From an uncultured Clostridium sp. (GTDB lineage Bacteria > Bacillota > Clostridia > TANB77 > CAG-508): a stretch of 64,000 nucleotides of DNA. The stretch is from assembly GCA_900555835.1 (NCBI GenBank), contig USMK01000002.1, positions 1 through 64,000 on the forward strand, written 5' to 3'. Under the pieces are notes generated by a model. That model saw nothing but the letters and a program-made list of their open reading frames with translations. It searched no databases and was not told where the DNA came from. This document shows, one piece after another, positions 54,995 to 63,466 of the stretch. Position 1 is the first letter of the stretch, and each line of letters begins with the position of its first letter. Made by a program: the position numbers and the translations under genes.

Positions 54995-57645
54995 ATGTGG
55001 CATACATATGGGATTGAAGAAACCATAAGAAAATTAAGAACAAACCACGAATATGGGATAAGCACCGAAGAAGTAAGAAAAAGACTAGAAAAATATCGGT
55101 GAAAATGTATTAAAAGAAAAAAAGAAAGAAAGTATACTAATTAGATTTTTAAAACAGTTTAATGATTTCATGATAATTATACTCATTATTGCATCAATAG
55201 TATCAGCCATAGTATCAAAAATGCAAGGAGAAAATGACTATATTGATTCTATCATAATAATTGTAATAGTTGTTTTAAATGCTTTGATGGGACTTATCCA
55301 AGAAACCAAAGCAGAAAAATCAATAGAGGCTTTAAAAAATATGACTGCTCCAATGGCAAAAGTAAGAAGAAATGGGAAAATAGAAGAAGTTTCTTCAAAA
55401 GAAATTGTACCAGGAGATATAGTTGTATTAGAAGCAGGCAACTATGTTCCGGCAGATTGCAGATTGATATCAAGTTTTAATTTGAAAATAGAAGAATCAG
55501 CACTAACAGGGGAAACAGAACCGGCAAACAAAAATTCGAAAGAGGTTCTGCTTGAAAATATTCCAATTGGGGATATGAATAATATGGCATTTTCTAATAC
55601 CATTGTTGTAAATGGGCATGCAGAGGCTGTTGTTGTAGAAACTGGAATGAATACAACTATTGGAAAGATTGCGCATATGATTATAGACAATGAGGCACCT
55701 CAGACTCCTATTCAAAAGAAATTGGCGCAAGTTGGTAAAACATTAGGAATAGCTTGCTTAATTATTTGTTCATTGGTTTTTGCAATAGGTGTAATAAAGA
55801 AAATTGATATAGTTCAAATGTTTATGACATCAGTAGGACTTGCTGTGGCAGCAATTCCGGAGGGACTCCCAGCAATTATAACAATAATGCTTTCAATTGG
55901 TGTAACTACTATGGCAAAAAAGAATGCTATAATACGAAAATTACCAGCGGTAGAAACACTAGGAAGCAGTAGTGTCATATGCTCAGATAAAACAGGAACT
56001 TTAACTCAAAATAAAATGAAAGTTGTTGATGTAAAAAATGCAACAGGTAATAATACAGCCACATCAAAAGAGCTGATTTTAAGCCTTGGAGCTATGTGCA
56101 CAGATTGCAACATAAATGAAGGAATTGCATATGGCGAACCAACAGAAGTGGCTATTGTTAATTCGGCAATTAATTTTGGACAAAATAAAGAGGAACTGTA
56201 TAAAAAATATCCTAGAATTGCCGAAATTCCATTTGATTCTGAAAGAAAAATGATGACTACAATTCATAAAGCCGGTGGGAAATATAGAATAATAACAAAA
56301 GGAGCACCAGATGTACTACTAAGCAAATGTACAAAATATGATGTGAATAATAGTGTTCAAACTATGAATTTTAGTGTAAAAAATAGAATTGAACAAGAAA
56401 ATAAATATATGGCAGATAAAGCATTAAGAGTAATAGCTGTCAGTTATTCAGATATAGATTATCTACCAAGTAAAATTACAACAGAAACAATTGAAAATAA
56501 TCTTGTTTTTGTAGGACTAATAGGAATGATAGATCCTCCAAGAGAAGGTGTAAAAGAAGCAGTGTCTACTTGCAAAAATGCAGGAATAAAAACTGTAATG
56601 ATAACAGGAGACCATATTGCAACAGCCAAGGCAATAGCAAAAGAGCTGAATATTTTAGGTAAGAATGATTTAGCGATTACTGGAACTGAATTAGACAAAA
56701 TTTCTGATAAAGATTTTGAAAAAAATATTATGAAATATAGTGTTTTTGCAAGAGTATCTCCTGAACATAAGGTAAAAATAGTAAAAGCATTCCAAAAAAC
56801 AGGAGCAGTTGTTGCTATGACCGGTGATGGAGTAAATGATGCACCTGCTCTTAAAAATGCCGATATTGGAATTGCTATGGGAAAAAATGGAACAGATGTT
56901 GCTAAAAATGCAGCTGATATGATTTTAACAGATGATAATTTTGTTACTATCGTGGAGGCTGTAAAGCAAGGAAGAAATATTTTTGATAATATGAAAAAAG
57001 CAATACATTTTTTAATAGCTACCAATATTGGAGAGATAGTAACTATTTTTATGGGATTATTGTTAGGGTTAAAATCACCACTTCTTGCAATACATTTGTT
57101 ATGGATAAATCTTGTTACAGACTCATTACCAGCAATTGCACTAGGCTTAGAACCACCGGATAAAGAGATTATGAATCGAAAACCACAAAATTCTAAAAAA
57201 GGAATATTTGCAGATGGACTATGGGGCAAAATTTTTGTTGAAGGAGCAATGATTGGAATGCTTAATTTAGTTGCTTTTACAATAGGAAATAGTTTCTATA
57301 GTTTAGAAACAGGAAGAACAATGGCTTTTGTATCATTAGGATTACTTGAACTTGTACATTGCTTTAATATTAAAAGTGAACAATCAATTTTTAAAGCACG
57401 GATTATTTGAAAACAAATTCTTGATTGGAAGCTTTATATTGGGAACAATACTTCAAATTGGAGTTGTAATAATACCAAAACTTGCAGAAATATTCAAATT
57501 AGTACCACTAACACCTATACAATGGCTATACACAATTGCAATATCAATTGCCCCAATTATAATAATAGAAATTCAAAAGAAATTTAACGAACTAAAATTC
57601 GGTAAAAAAGTACCTCTAAATATTTCTGCTTGTGAAACTAAATAA
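54995..57645 (+). CDS. P2-type Ca2+-ATPase with two CGG +1 frameshifts
   Basis: Full-length (882 residues) only if two separate C bases are skipped, at 55097 and 57399. The N-terminal cation ATPase domain runs to ...RKRLEKY, shift, GENVLKEKKKESILIRFLKQ. Then IEESALTGETEPANK, AAIPEGLPAIITIMLSIGV (Ca2+-site helix 4), VICSDKTGTLTQNKMKVVDV (phospho-Asp) and AMTGDGVNDAPALKNADIGI. WINLVTDSLPAIALGLEP (helix 6) follows, then ...SEQSIFKA, shift, GLFENKFLIGSFILG and the last helices. AAAGGAGG precedes ATG 54995. It exports Ca2+ and is close to listerial LMCA1 in length. A gene with two independent, identical interruptions is unlikely to be decaying. Confidence 0.9.
55097..55099 (+). other. CGG +1 frameshift site 7 (Ca2+-ATPase codon 35)
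   Basis: TAT-CGG-TGA: triplet reading stops at once; CGGT read as glycine gives the conserved YGxN of P2 ATPases. Confidence 0.82.
57399..57401 (+). other. CGG +1 frameshift site 8 (Ca2+-ATPase codon 802)
   Basis: GCA-CGG-ATT: triplet reading stops two codons later; CGGA read as glycine gives FK-A-GLFxNK, the usual start of the helix 9 region. Confidence 0.82.
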
Positions 57646-57649
57646 GCAA

Positions 57650-57695
57650 AAAAAGTGTAATATAAAATCGCCTAAGTTTTTATATTACACTTTTT
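57650..57695 (+). terminator. terminator of the Ca2+-ATPase gene
   Basis: AAAAAGTGTAATATAAAA / TTTTATATTACAC plus TTTTT: a long perfect stem with a ten-base loop. Confidence 0.9.
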
Positions 57696-57709
57696 CTATC
57701 TTATTTCCC

Positions 57710-57738
57710 TTGAAAAAAGAACGTTGATATTATATAAT
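57710..57738 (+). promoter_or_regulatory. promoter of the U32-rsmE-yicC operon
   Basis: TTGAAA, 17 bases, TATAAT. Confidence 0.75.
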
Positions 57739-57768
57739 TGTTGTGTAAAAAAATATTGGAGGATTATG

Positions 57769-59001
57769 ATGAATAAACCAGAATTATTAGCGCCTGCGGG
57801 GTCTTTTGAAAAGGCTAAAACAGCTTTTTTATATGGGGCTGATGCTATTTATGCAGGAACATCTTCTCTTTCTCTTAGAACAAGAGCCGAAATGGAAGAT
57901 GATGATTTAGTTAAAACAATCAAATATGCTCATATGCATAATAAAAAAGTATATGTTACAATAAATATTTTTGCTTGGGACGATAGATATGAAGAAGTAA
58001 AAAAACAAGCTCAAATTCTAAATGAACTTAAAGTTGACGGCATTATTGTAGCTGATGGTGGAGTATTAGAAATTTTAAAAGAATATGCTCCTGATGTTGA
58101 TAAACATATTAGTACACAAGCTAATATTGTTAGTTATCACACTAGCAAGTTTTGGTATAATAATGGAGCTAAAAGGGTTATTTTAGCAAGAGAGCTTAGC
58201 AAAGATCAAATAAAAGAAATTGTAAAAAATAAACCAAAAGATTTGGAAACAGAAATGTTTATACATGGAGCTATTTGCTTTGGGTATTCAGGTAGATGTT
58301 TCCTAAGCGACTTTTTAGCTGGGCGTAGTGCTAATTTAGGCGATTGTGCTCAAAGTTGTAGATGGGCATATAATGTATATGTTGAAGAAACAAATAAACC
58401 TGGAAATTTAATGCCAGTAGAACATGACGATAAAGGAACATATATTTTCTCTTCAAAAGATTTATGTCTAGTTAAAGAAATTCCGGAGATAGTGGATTTA
58501 GGTGTGGATAGCTTGAAAATAGAGGGAAGACTTAAAACAGAGTATTATTTAGCAACTGTTATAAATGCATATAGAAATGCTATTGACGATTATATAGAAA
58601 GTCCAGATAGTTATGATTATACAAAATACTTAAAGGAAATTGAGAAAACAAAAACAAGAGGATTAACTACTTTTTACTTTAATTCAAGAGATAATAAAGA
58701 TTTTCAAGATTATTCTGGTAATCAATATAATGCAGAGTATGAATTTGGGGCAAAGGTTATTGAAAAAGAAAATGATAAATATATTGTAGAAATAAAAAAC
58801 AGACTTAAAGTCGGAGATACGCTAGAAATAATATTACCTGGACAAATAGAACCAATTGCATTTGAATTAGACCACTTATGGGATGTAGAAACAGATGAAG
58901 TAATAGATTTTATTAACCCTGGTAGAGCTAACCAAAAAGTAAAAATGAAATTGCCGGTAGAGGCTAAATCAGGATATATAATTAGAAGAAAGAAGGATTA
59001 A
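57769..59001 (+). CDS. U32 peptidase-like protein (TrhP-type tRNA hydroxylase)
   Basis: A 410-residue U32-family protein. PELLAPAGSFEKAKTAFLYG, GADAIYAG, EMFIHGAICFGYSGRCFLSD (family signature) and RSANLGDCAQSCRWAY with its cysteines are visible; the C-terminal part holds a small beta domain. Bacillus YrrO/TrhP2 of similar length forms 5-hydroxyuridine-34 in tRNA, and TrmR (47479) would methylate it. Older annotation calls it collagenase-like. The ATG at 57769 is six bases after GGAGG; upstream starts are rejected. Confidence 0.85.
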   Translation: MNKPELLAPAGSFEKAKTAFLYGADAIYAGTSSLSLRTRAEMEDDDLVKTIKYAHMHNKKVYVTINIFAWDDRYEEVKKQAQILNELKVDGIIVADGGVLEILKEYAPDVDKHISTQANIVSYHTSKFWYNNGAKRVILARELSKDQIKEIVKNKPKDLETEMFIHGAICFGYSGRCFLSDFLAGRSANLGDCAQSCRWAYNVYVEETNKPGNLMPVEHDDKGTYIFSSKDLCLVKEIPEIVDLGVDSLKIEGRLKTEYYLATVINAYRNAIDDYIESPDSYDYTKYLKEIEKTKTRGLTTFYFNSRDNKDFQDYSGNQYNAEYEFGAKVIEKENDKYIVEIKNRLKVGDTLEIILPGQIEPIAFELDHLWDVETDEVIDFINPGRANQKVKMKLPVEAKSGYIIRRKKD

Positions 59002-59004
59002 GGT

Positions 59005-59769
59005 TTGCAAAAGTTTTTTGTAGAGGAAAAGCAAATTGACGAAGGAAGCGGAACTATAATAATTTTGGGTGAAGATGTAAACCATATAAAAAATGTTCTA
59101 AGATGTATAGAGGGGGAACATATAGAAATATGTGAAAAATCAGATATGCCTAAAAAATATATATGTGAAATATCAAGTTTAAATAGTTCTGAAATTACTT
59201 GCCATATAATAGAGAAACTTGAAAAAAATAATGAAGCACCAATAAAATTACATATTTTTCAAGGATTGCCTAAGGCTGAAAAGATGGAACTCATAATTCA
59301 AAAATGTACAGAACTTGGCGCATATGAATTTGTTCCTGTTGATATGAGAAGATGTGTAGTTAAATTAAATGGCAAGGATGAATCAAAAAAGATAGCTCGT
59401 TGGCAAAAAATTGCAGAAGTAGCTTCAAAACAATGTGGCAGAGATATAATTCCAAAAGTGACAAACAAAATTTCTGTAAAAGAATTGATTACTTTAATTC
59501 AAGATTATGATATGATAATAGTAGCCTATGAAAATGAACATACTAAATTCTTAAAAGAGGTATTAAGAAATCAGAAAACAAAAAATAAAATTATGAATAT
59601 TGCTTTAATAATAGGCCCAGAAGGTGGAATTGATATTAGTGAAATAGAATTATTAGAAAAAGCAAATGTAAATATTGTATCATTAGGAAATAGAATTTTA
59701 AGAACAGAAACAGCACCTATTGTACTTTCTTCAATAATAATGTACGAGTTAGGAGATATAGGAGGTTAA
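59005..59769 (+). CDS. rsmE: 16S rRNA m3U1498 methyltransferase
   Basis: A 254-residue SPOUT enzyme. N-terminal PUA-like domain (about 1-70), then FQGLPKAEKMELIIQKCTEL, ARWQKIAEVASKQCGRDIIP, and the trefoil-knot SAM site LIIGPEGGIDISEIE with SLGNRILRTETAP. TTG start three bases after the U32 gene stop. Confidence 0.95.
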   Translation: MQKFFVEEKQIDEGSGTIIILGEDVNHIKNVLRCIEGEHIEICEKSDMPKKYICEISSLNSSEITCHIIEKLEKNNEAPIKLHIFQGLPKAEKMELIIQKCTELGAYEFVPVDMRRCVVKLNGKDESKKIARWQKIAEVASKQCGRDIIPKVTNKISVKELITLIQDYDMIIVAYENEHTKFLKEVLRNQKTKNKIMNIALIIGPEGGIDISEIELLEKANVNIVSLGNRILRTETAPIVLSSIIMYELGDIGG

Positions 59770-59771
59770 AT

Positions 59772-60260
59772 GTGGAAGAAAAAATATTAAAAGAAGATTT
59801 ATTTAAAAATAAAAGATTAACACCTGAGCTAAAAAATAAAATAAGAAAAATTTATGCGAAACATTTTCTTGTTATAGGACTTATTTTTGTATATACTGGT
59901 ATTATAACATTGGCTTTTTATAAAATGGAATTAAATACTCTTGCAACAGATTTGAAAGTATTAAGCTTAGGATTTTTATGTTTTGCAATTATAAAATTTG
60001 AGCAAGGATATAAAAAAGATAATGAGGGAATATTCTTAATAGGAGTAGAAGCCTTAGTATTAGCTCTTATGACTTTATTTATGACAAGTTTTATTAGTAT
60101 AGAAGAAAATGAATTTAAAAATATTACTACTGGATTCTGTGTTTTTGCTTTGATTTATTATTTGTTAAAAAATTTTATAATGATAAACAAAATAAAAAAA
60201 GAACACAAAAAACAAATTAGTGATGTTAGAGATATAATACATAAAAAAGGAGACATTTAA
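59772..60260 (+). CDS. unknown membrane protein (four helices)
   Basis: A 162-residue protein with helices at about 32-52, 60-78, 88-108 and 117-137, flanked by lysine-rich ends (KKEHKKQISDVRDIIHKKGD at the C-terminus). GTG start seven bases after AGGAGG. No recognisable family. It is packed between rsmE and yicC with 1- to 2-base gaps, so it is expressed with RNA-metabolism genes. Confidence 0.75.
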   Translation: MEEKILKEDLFKNKRLTPELKNKIRKIYAKHFLVIGLIFVYTGIITLAFYKMELNTLATDLKVLSLGFLCFAIIKFEQGYKKDNEGIFLIGVEALVLALMTLFMTSFISIEENEFKNITTGFCVFALIYYLLKNFIMINKIKKEHKKQISDVRDIIHKKGDI

Positions 60261-60261
60261 A

Positions 60262-61137
60262 ATGTTAAAAAGTATGACTGGCTATGGACGTAGTAAACTA
60301 GAATTAGAAGGGAAAGAATATTTGATAGAAATTAAAGCTGTAAATCATAGATTTATAGATGTTTGTGTTAAATTACCAAGAGATTTAAGCTATTTAGAGG
60401 AAAATATAAAGAAAACTGTATTAAAATCAGTTAGTAGAGGAAAAATAGATGTAAGTATAACATATTCAAATATATCTACACAAAACGGAAATATAAAAAT
60501 TAATAAGAGTTTAGCAAATGAATATATAAGACAATTGAAAGAACTAGCAATAGAAAATGAATTATCTGATAATATTAGTGTTGCGGAAATATTAAAGTTT
60601 CCAGATATATTTTCATCAGAATCGCCTATGGAAGAAGCGGATATTTGGAAAGCATTTGAGCCTAAGATTTGTGAAGCATTAGTTGCTTTTAATAAAATGA
60701 GATTAGAAGAAGGAAATAAACTTTGTGAAGACATTTTAAATAGAATTGACATAATTTCTAAAAATTTAGAGATAATTTCTTCTAAATCTACTGGACTTGT
60801 TGAGAAATATGTAGTAAAATTAGAAGCAAGGATTAAAGAAATCTTAAAAACAGATATTGTAGATCAAAATAGATTGGCAGAAGAAGCGGTAATATTTTCA
60901 GATAAATGTTCAGTTGAAGAAGAACTTACAAGAATGTATAGCCATATAGAACAATTTAAGCAATTGATAAATGATTCAAATGCTAAGGGCAAAAAGATTG
61001 ATTTTTTACTACAAGAAATGAACAGAGAAACAAATACAATTGCTTCAAAGGCAAATTGCTTGGAAATTACAAAAATGGTTATAGAAATTAAGACTGAACT
61101 TGAAAATATTAGAGAACAAATTCAAAATGTAGAATAG
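60262..61137 (+). CDS. yicC: YicC/YloC-family endoribonuclease
   Basis: A 291-residue protein. [36 protein letters not shown] at the start and [39 protein letters not shown] at the end are the two conserved YicC blocks. Members cleave RNA, and the gene is linked to remA-gmk in Firmicutes, as here. Confidence 0.93.
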   Translation: MLKSMTGYGRSKLELEGKEYLIEIKAVNHRFIDVCVKLPRDLSYLEENIKKTVLKSVSRGKIDVSITYSNISTQNGNIKINKSLANEYIRQLKELAIENELSDNISVAEILKFPDIFSSESPMEEADIWKAFEPKICEALVAFNKMRLEEGNKLCEDILNRIDIISKNLEIISSKSTGLVEKYVVKLEARIKEILKTDIVDQNRLAEEAVIFSDKCSVEEELTRMYSHIEQFKQLINDSNAKGKKIDFLLQEMNRETNTIASKANCLEITKMVIEIKTELENIREQIQNVE

Positions 61138-61148
61138 GGAGTGAAAAA

Positions 61149-61409
61149 ATGCAACTTATAAATATAGGATTTGGAAATATTGTATCTGCAAATAGAATAA
61201 TTGCGATTGTAAGCCCAGAATCGGCTCCAATAAAAAGAATAGTACAAGAGGCGAAAGACAACAAAACAGCTGTTGATGCAACATATGGAAGAAGAACAAG
61301 AGCAGTAATAATAATGGACTCTGGTCATATTATATTATCAGCTGTTCAACCAGAAACTGTTGCTTCAAGATTTGAAAAAGATGATAACAATGTTCAAACT
61401 GAACAATAA
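61149..61409 (+). CDS. remA: RemA-family regulator (DUF370)
   Basis: An 86-residue protein: [60 protein letters not shown]. RemA is a DNA-binding activator of biofilm-matrix and osmoprotection genes in Bacillus. The arginines of the GRRTRA loop are needed for DNA binding there. In sequence with yicC and gmk. Confidence 0.95.
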   Translation: MQLINIGFGNIVSANRIIAIVSPESAPIKRIVQEAKDNKTAVDATYGRRTRAVIIMDSGHIILSAVQPETVASRFEKDDNNVQTEQ

Positions 61410-61432
61410 TATATAAGAAAGAAGGAATAAAA

Positions 61433-61624
61433 ATGATAGTAAAACCAACAGTTACAGATTTATTAAAAATAGTGGATAATAGATATATGTTAATAATTGC
61501 CACAGCTAAAAGAGCTAGACAAATAGCCGCAGGAAGTGCTCCACTTATAAAAATTAATGAAAAATCACCAGTAACAATAGCTGCAAACGAAATTGCAGAA
61601 GGTAAGGTGAAAATAGTATGCTAG
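61433..61624 (+). CDS. rpoZ: RNA polymerase omega subunit
   Basis: Sixty-three residues: PTVTDLLKIVDNRYMLIIAT, AKRARQIAAGSAPLI, IAANEIAEGKVKI. Short but complete for this family in Clostridia. It overlaps gmk by 7 bases; in Bacillus the order of these two genes is reversed. Confidence 0.93.
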   Translation: MIVKPTVTDLLKIVDNRYMLIIATAKRARQIAAGSAPLIKINEKSPVTIAANEIAEGKVKIVC

Positions 61625-62199
61625 TTATTTTGTCAGGAGTAGCAGGCTCTGGTAAAGACACAATAAAAAGAGAACTTATAAGAAGAATGGAAGGTTTAAC
61701 AACTATTCCATCTTATACTGATAGACCACCAAGAGCAGGAGATAGACCAGAAGGCGAACAATATGTTTATGTTAATCAAGAACAATTCGAAGAAATGATA
61801 AAAAAAGATGAATTGTATGAATATTCAGTCCACCACAATCACTACTATGGAACTTCAAAAAAGTTATTAAATGATAAAATACAAGCAGGCGAAGTTATAG
61901 TAAAAGATATTGATGTAAATGGAACAGAAGATTTAGTTAAAATTTTTAAAGATGATATAAAAGTTGTAACTATATTTTTAAAAGTCCCCAAAGAAGTCTT
62001 AAAAGAACGTCTAGAAGCAAGAGAAGACAAGCCTGATGCCAAAGAAGTTAAATTAAGACTAAATAGATTTGATTACGAAGAATCTAAAATAGGAAATTAC
62101 GATTATGTAATTAAAAATAATAATTTAGAAAAAACTGTGCAAATTATAATGGCTATAATAGAAAATGAAAAAAATTGTAGTTTTGACGAATTTGAATAA
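61618..62199 (+). CDS. gmk: guanylate kinase
   Basis: GMP + ATP to GDP + ADP. 193 residues with P-loop ILSGVAGSGKDTIKRELIRR, IPSYTDRPPRAGDRPEGEQY (GMP-binding) and HHNHYYGTSKKLL; lid region ERLEAREDKPD. The P-loop GVAGSGKDT differs a little from the common GPSGxGKGT/S, as does the lid arginine pattern. Confidence 0.92.
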   Translation: MLVILSGVAGSGKDTIKRELIRRMEGLTTIPSYTDRPPRAGDRPEGEQYVYVNQEQFEEMIKKDELYEYSVHHNHYYGTSKKLLNDKIQAGEVIVKDIDVNGTEDLVKIFKDDIKVVTIFLKVPKEVLKERLEAREDKPDAKEVKLRLNRFDYEESKIGNYDYVIKNNNLEKTVQIIMAIIENEKNCSFDEFE

Positions 62200-62210
62200 G
62201 GAGCGAAAAA

Positions 62211-63404
62211 ATGTACGAAATATTTGCTGATTTGCATGTCCACATAGGGAGGAGCGAAAACAATAAACCAATAAAGATAACAGCTGCAAGATCTTTAAAT
62301 TTTGCTAATATTGCAGAAGAATGTGTTAGCAAAAAAGGAATTAACATGGTTGGTATTATTGACTGCGCTTCTCCTTATGTTATAGAGGATATAGAAAATT
62401 TCCTACAAAGTGGAGATGCTTATGAAATAGAAGATGGTGGAATTATATATAAAGATAAAGTATGTATAATTTTAGGAAGTGAAATTGAAACTTCTGAAAT
62501 AAATGATGAAGGAAAAACAGGAAGCGCACATAATTTATGCTATTTCCCAACATTGAATGATATAAAAGGCTTTTCGAATGAAATGAGCCATCATATAAAA
62601 AATATTACTTTGAGTTCACAGAGAGCTGATATATCTGCATATGATTTAATTGATATTGTAAGAAATTATAATGGAATACTAATTCCAGCACACGCATTTA
62701 CACCTCATAAAAGTTTTTATGGAAATTGTACAAAAAGTTTAAAAAGAATTTTTAAAGAAAAATATGATTTAATACCAGCTATCGAATTAGGATTAAGTTC
62801 TGATACATACTTAGCAGATCAAATATCTGAATTGGAAACAAAAACATTTATAACAAATTCAGATGCACATTCATTGCCTAAAATCGCAAGAGAATACAAT
62901 AAAATGCTACTTGGAGGTATTAGCTATAAAGAATTGCTAATGGCCTTAAAAGGTGAAAATGGAAGAAAAATACTAGCAAATTATGGATTAGACCCTAAAC
63001 TTGGAAAATATCATAGAACATATTGCGAAATATGTGGCAAAACAATTGATGGAGAACCACCTGTAACTAAATGTGATACTTGTGATAGCAAAAATATTAC
63101 AATGGGTGTTTTTGATAGAATTGAAATTATAAAAGACAAAGAAGAAAGCAAAAGCCCAGAAAATAGACCAGAATATGTGTATCAAATTCCACTTACATTT
63201 ATTCCTGGTGTTGGAAAGAAAACTTTGGATAATCTACTTAATGTATTTGAAACAGAAATGAACATATTACATAAAATTTCAAAAGACGATATTGAAGGTG
63301 TAGTTGGAGAAAAGGTTGCAAATGCTATAATTAATGCCAGAGAAGGGAAAATGAAAATTCACGCTGGTGGTGGAGGAGTATACGGTAAAATAGAAAGTAA
63401 ATAA
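62211..63404 (+). CDS. endonuclease Q-like PHP protein (TIGR00375 type)
   Basis: A 397-residue protein. PHP metal-binding motifs: FADLHVHIGRS, GIIDCASP, GSEIETSE, IPAHAFTPHKSFYG, FITNSDAHS. A zinc ribbon (CEICGK ... CDTCDS) and a helix-hairpin-helix (FIPGVGKKTLDNLLNVF) follow. This is the layout of EndoQ, which cuts 5' to deaminated bases (uracil, hypoxanthine) and is mainly archaeal but present in some Firmicutes. Family membership is well supported; activity is inferred. Confidence 0.85.
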   Translation: MYEIFADLHVHIGRSENNKPIKITAARSLNFANIAEECVSKKGINMVGIIDCASPYVIEDIENFLQSGDAYEIEDGGIIYKDKVCIILGSEIETSEINDEGKTGSAHNLCYFPTLNDIKGFSNEMSHHIKNITLSSQRADISAYDLIDIVRNYNGILIPAHAFTPHKSFYGNCTKSLKRIFKEKYDLIPAIELGLSSDTYLADQISELETKTFITNSDAHSLPKIAREYNKMLLGGISYKELLMALKGENGRKILANYGLDPKLGKYHRTYCEICGKTIDGEPPVTKCDTCDSKNITMGVFDRIEIIKDKEESKSPENRPEYVYQIPLTFIPGVGKKTLDNLLNVFETEMNILHKISKDDIEGVVGEKVANAIINAREGKMKIHAGGGGVYGKIESK

Positions 63405-63466
63405 GTTCTAAAAAAATATTTTATTACATAGATATTATGTAAGTAAAGTATTTTGGAGGAAATCTT

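Noticed and set aside
9001..57401. Ordinary pseudogenes as explanation for the eight frame breaks
   Set aside because: All lesions are the same (one C before GGN), each gene is otherwise intact, and one gene carries two. Neutral decay would give mixed indels and nonsense mutations.
9001..57401. prfB-like programmed frameshifting
   Set aside because: No Shine-Dalgarno-like sequence precedes the sites, the preceding codons do not allow tRNA re-pairing in the +1 frame in most cases (for example ATT-C, ATG-C, ATA-C), and the downstream codons are not consistently stops.
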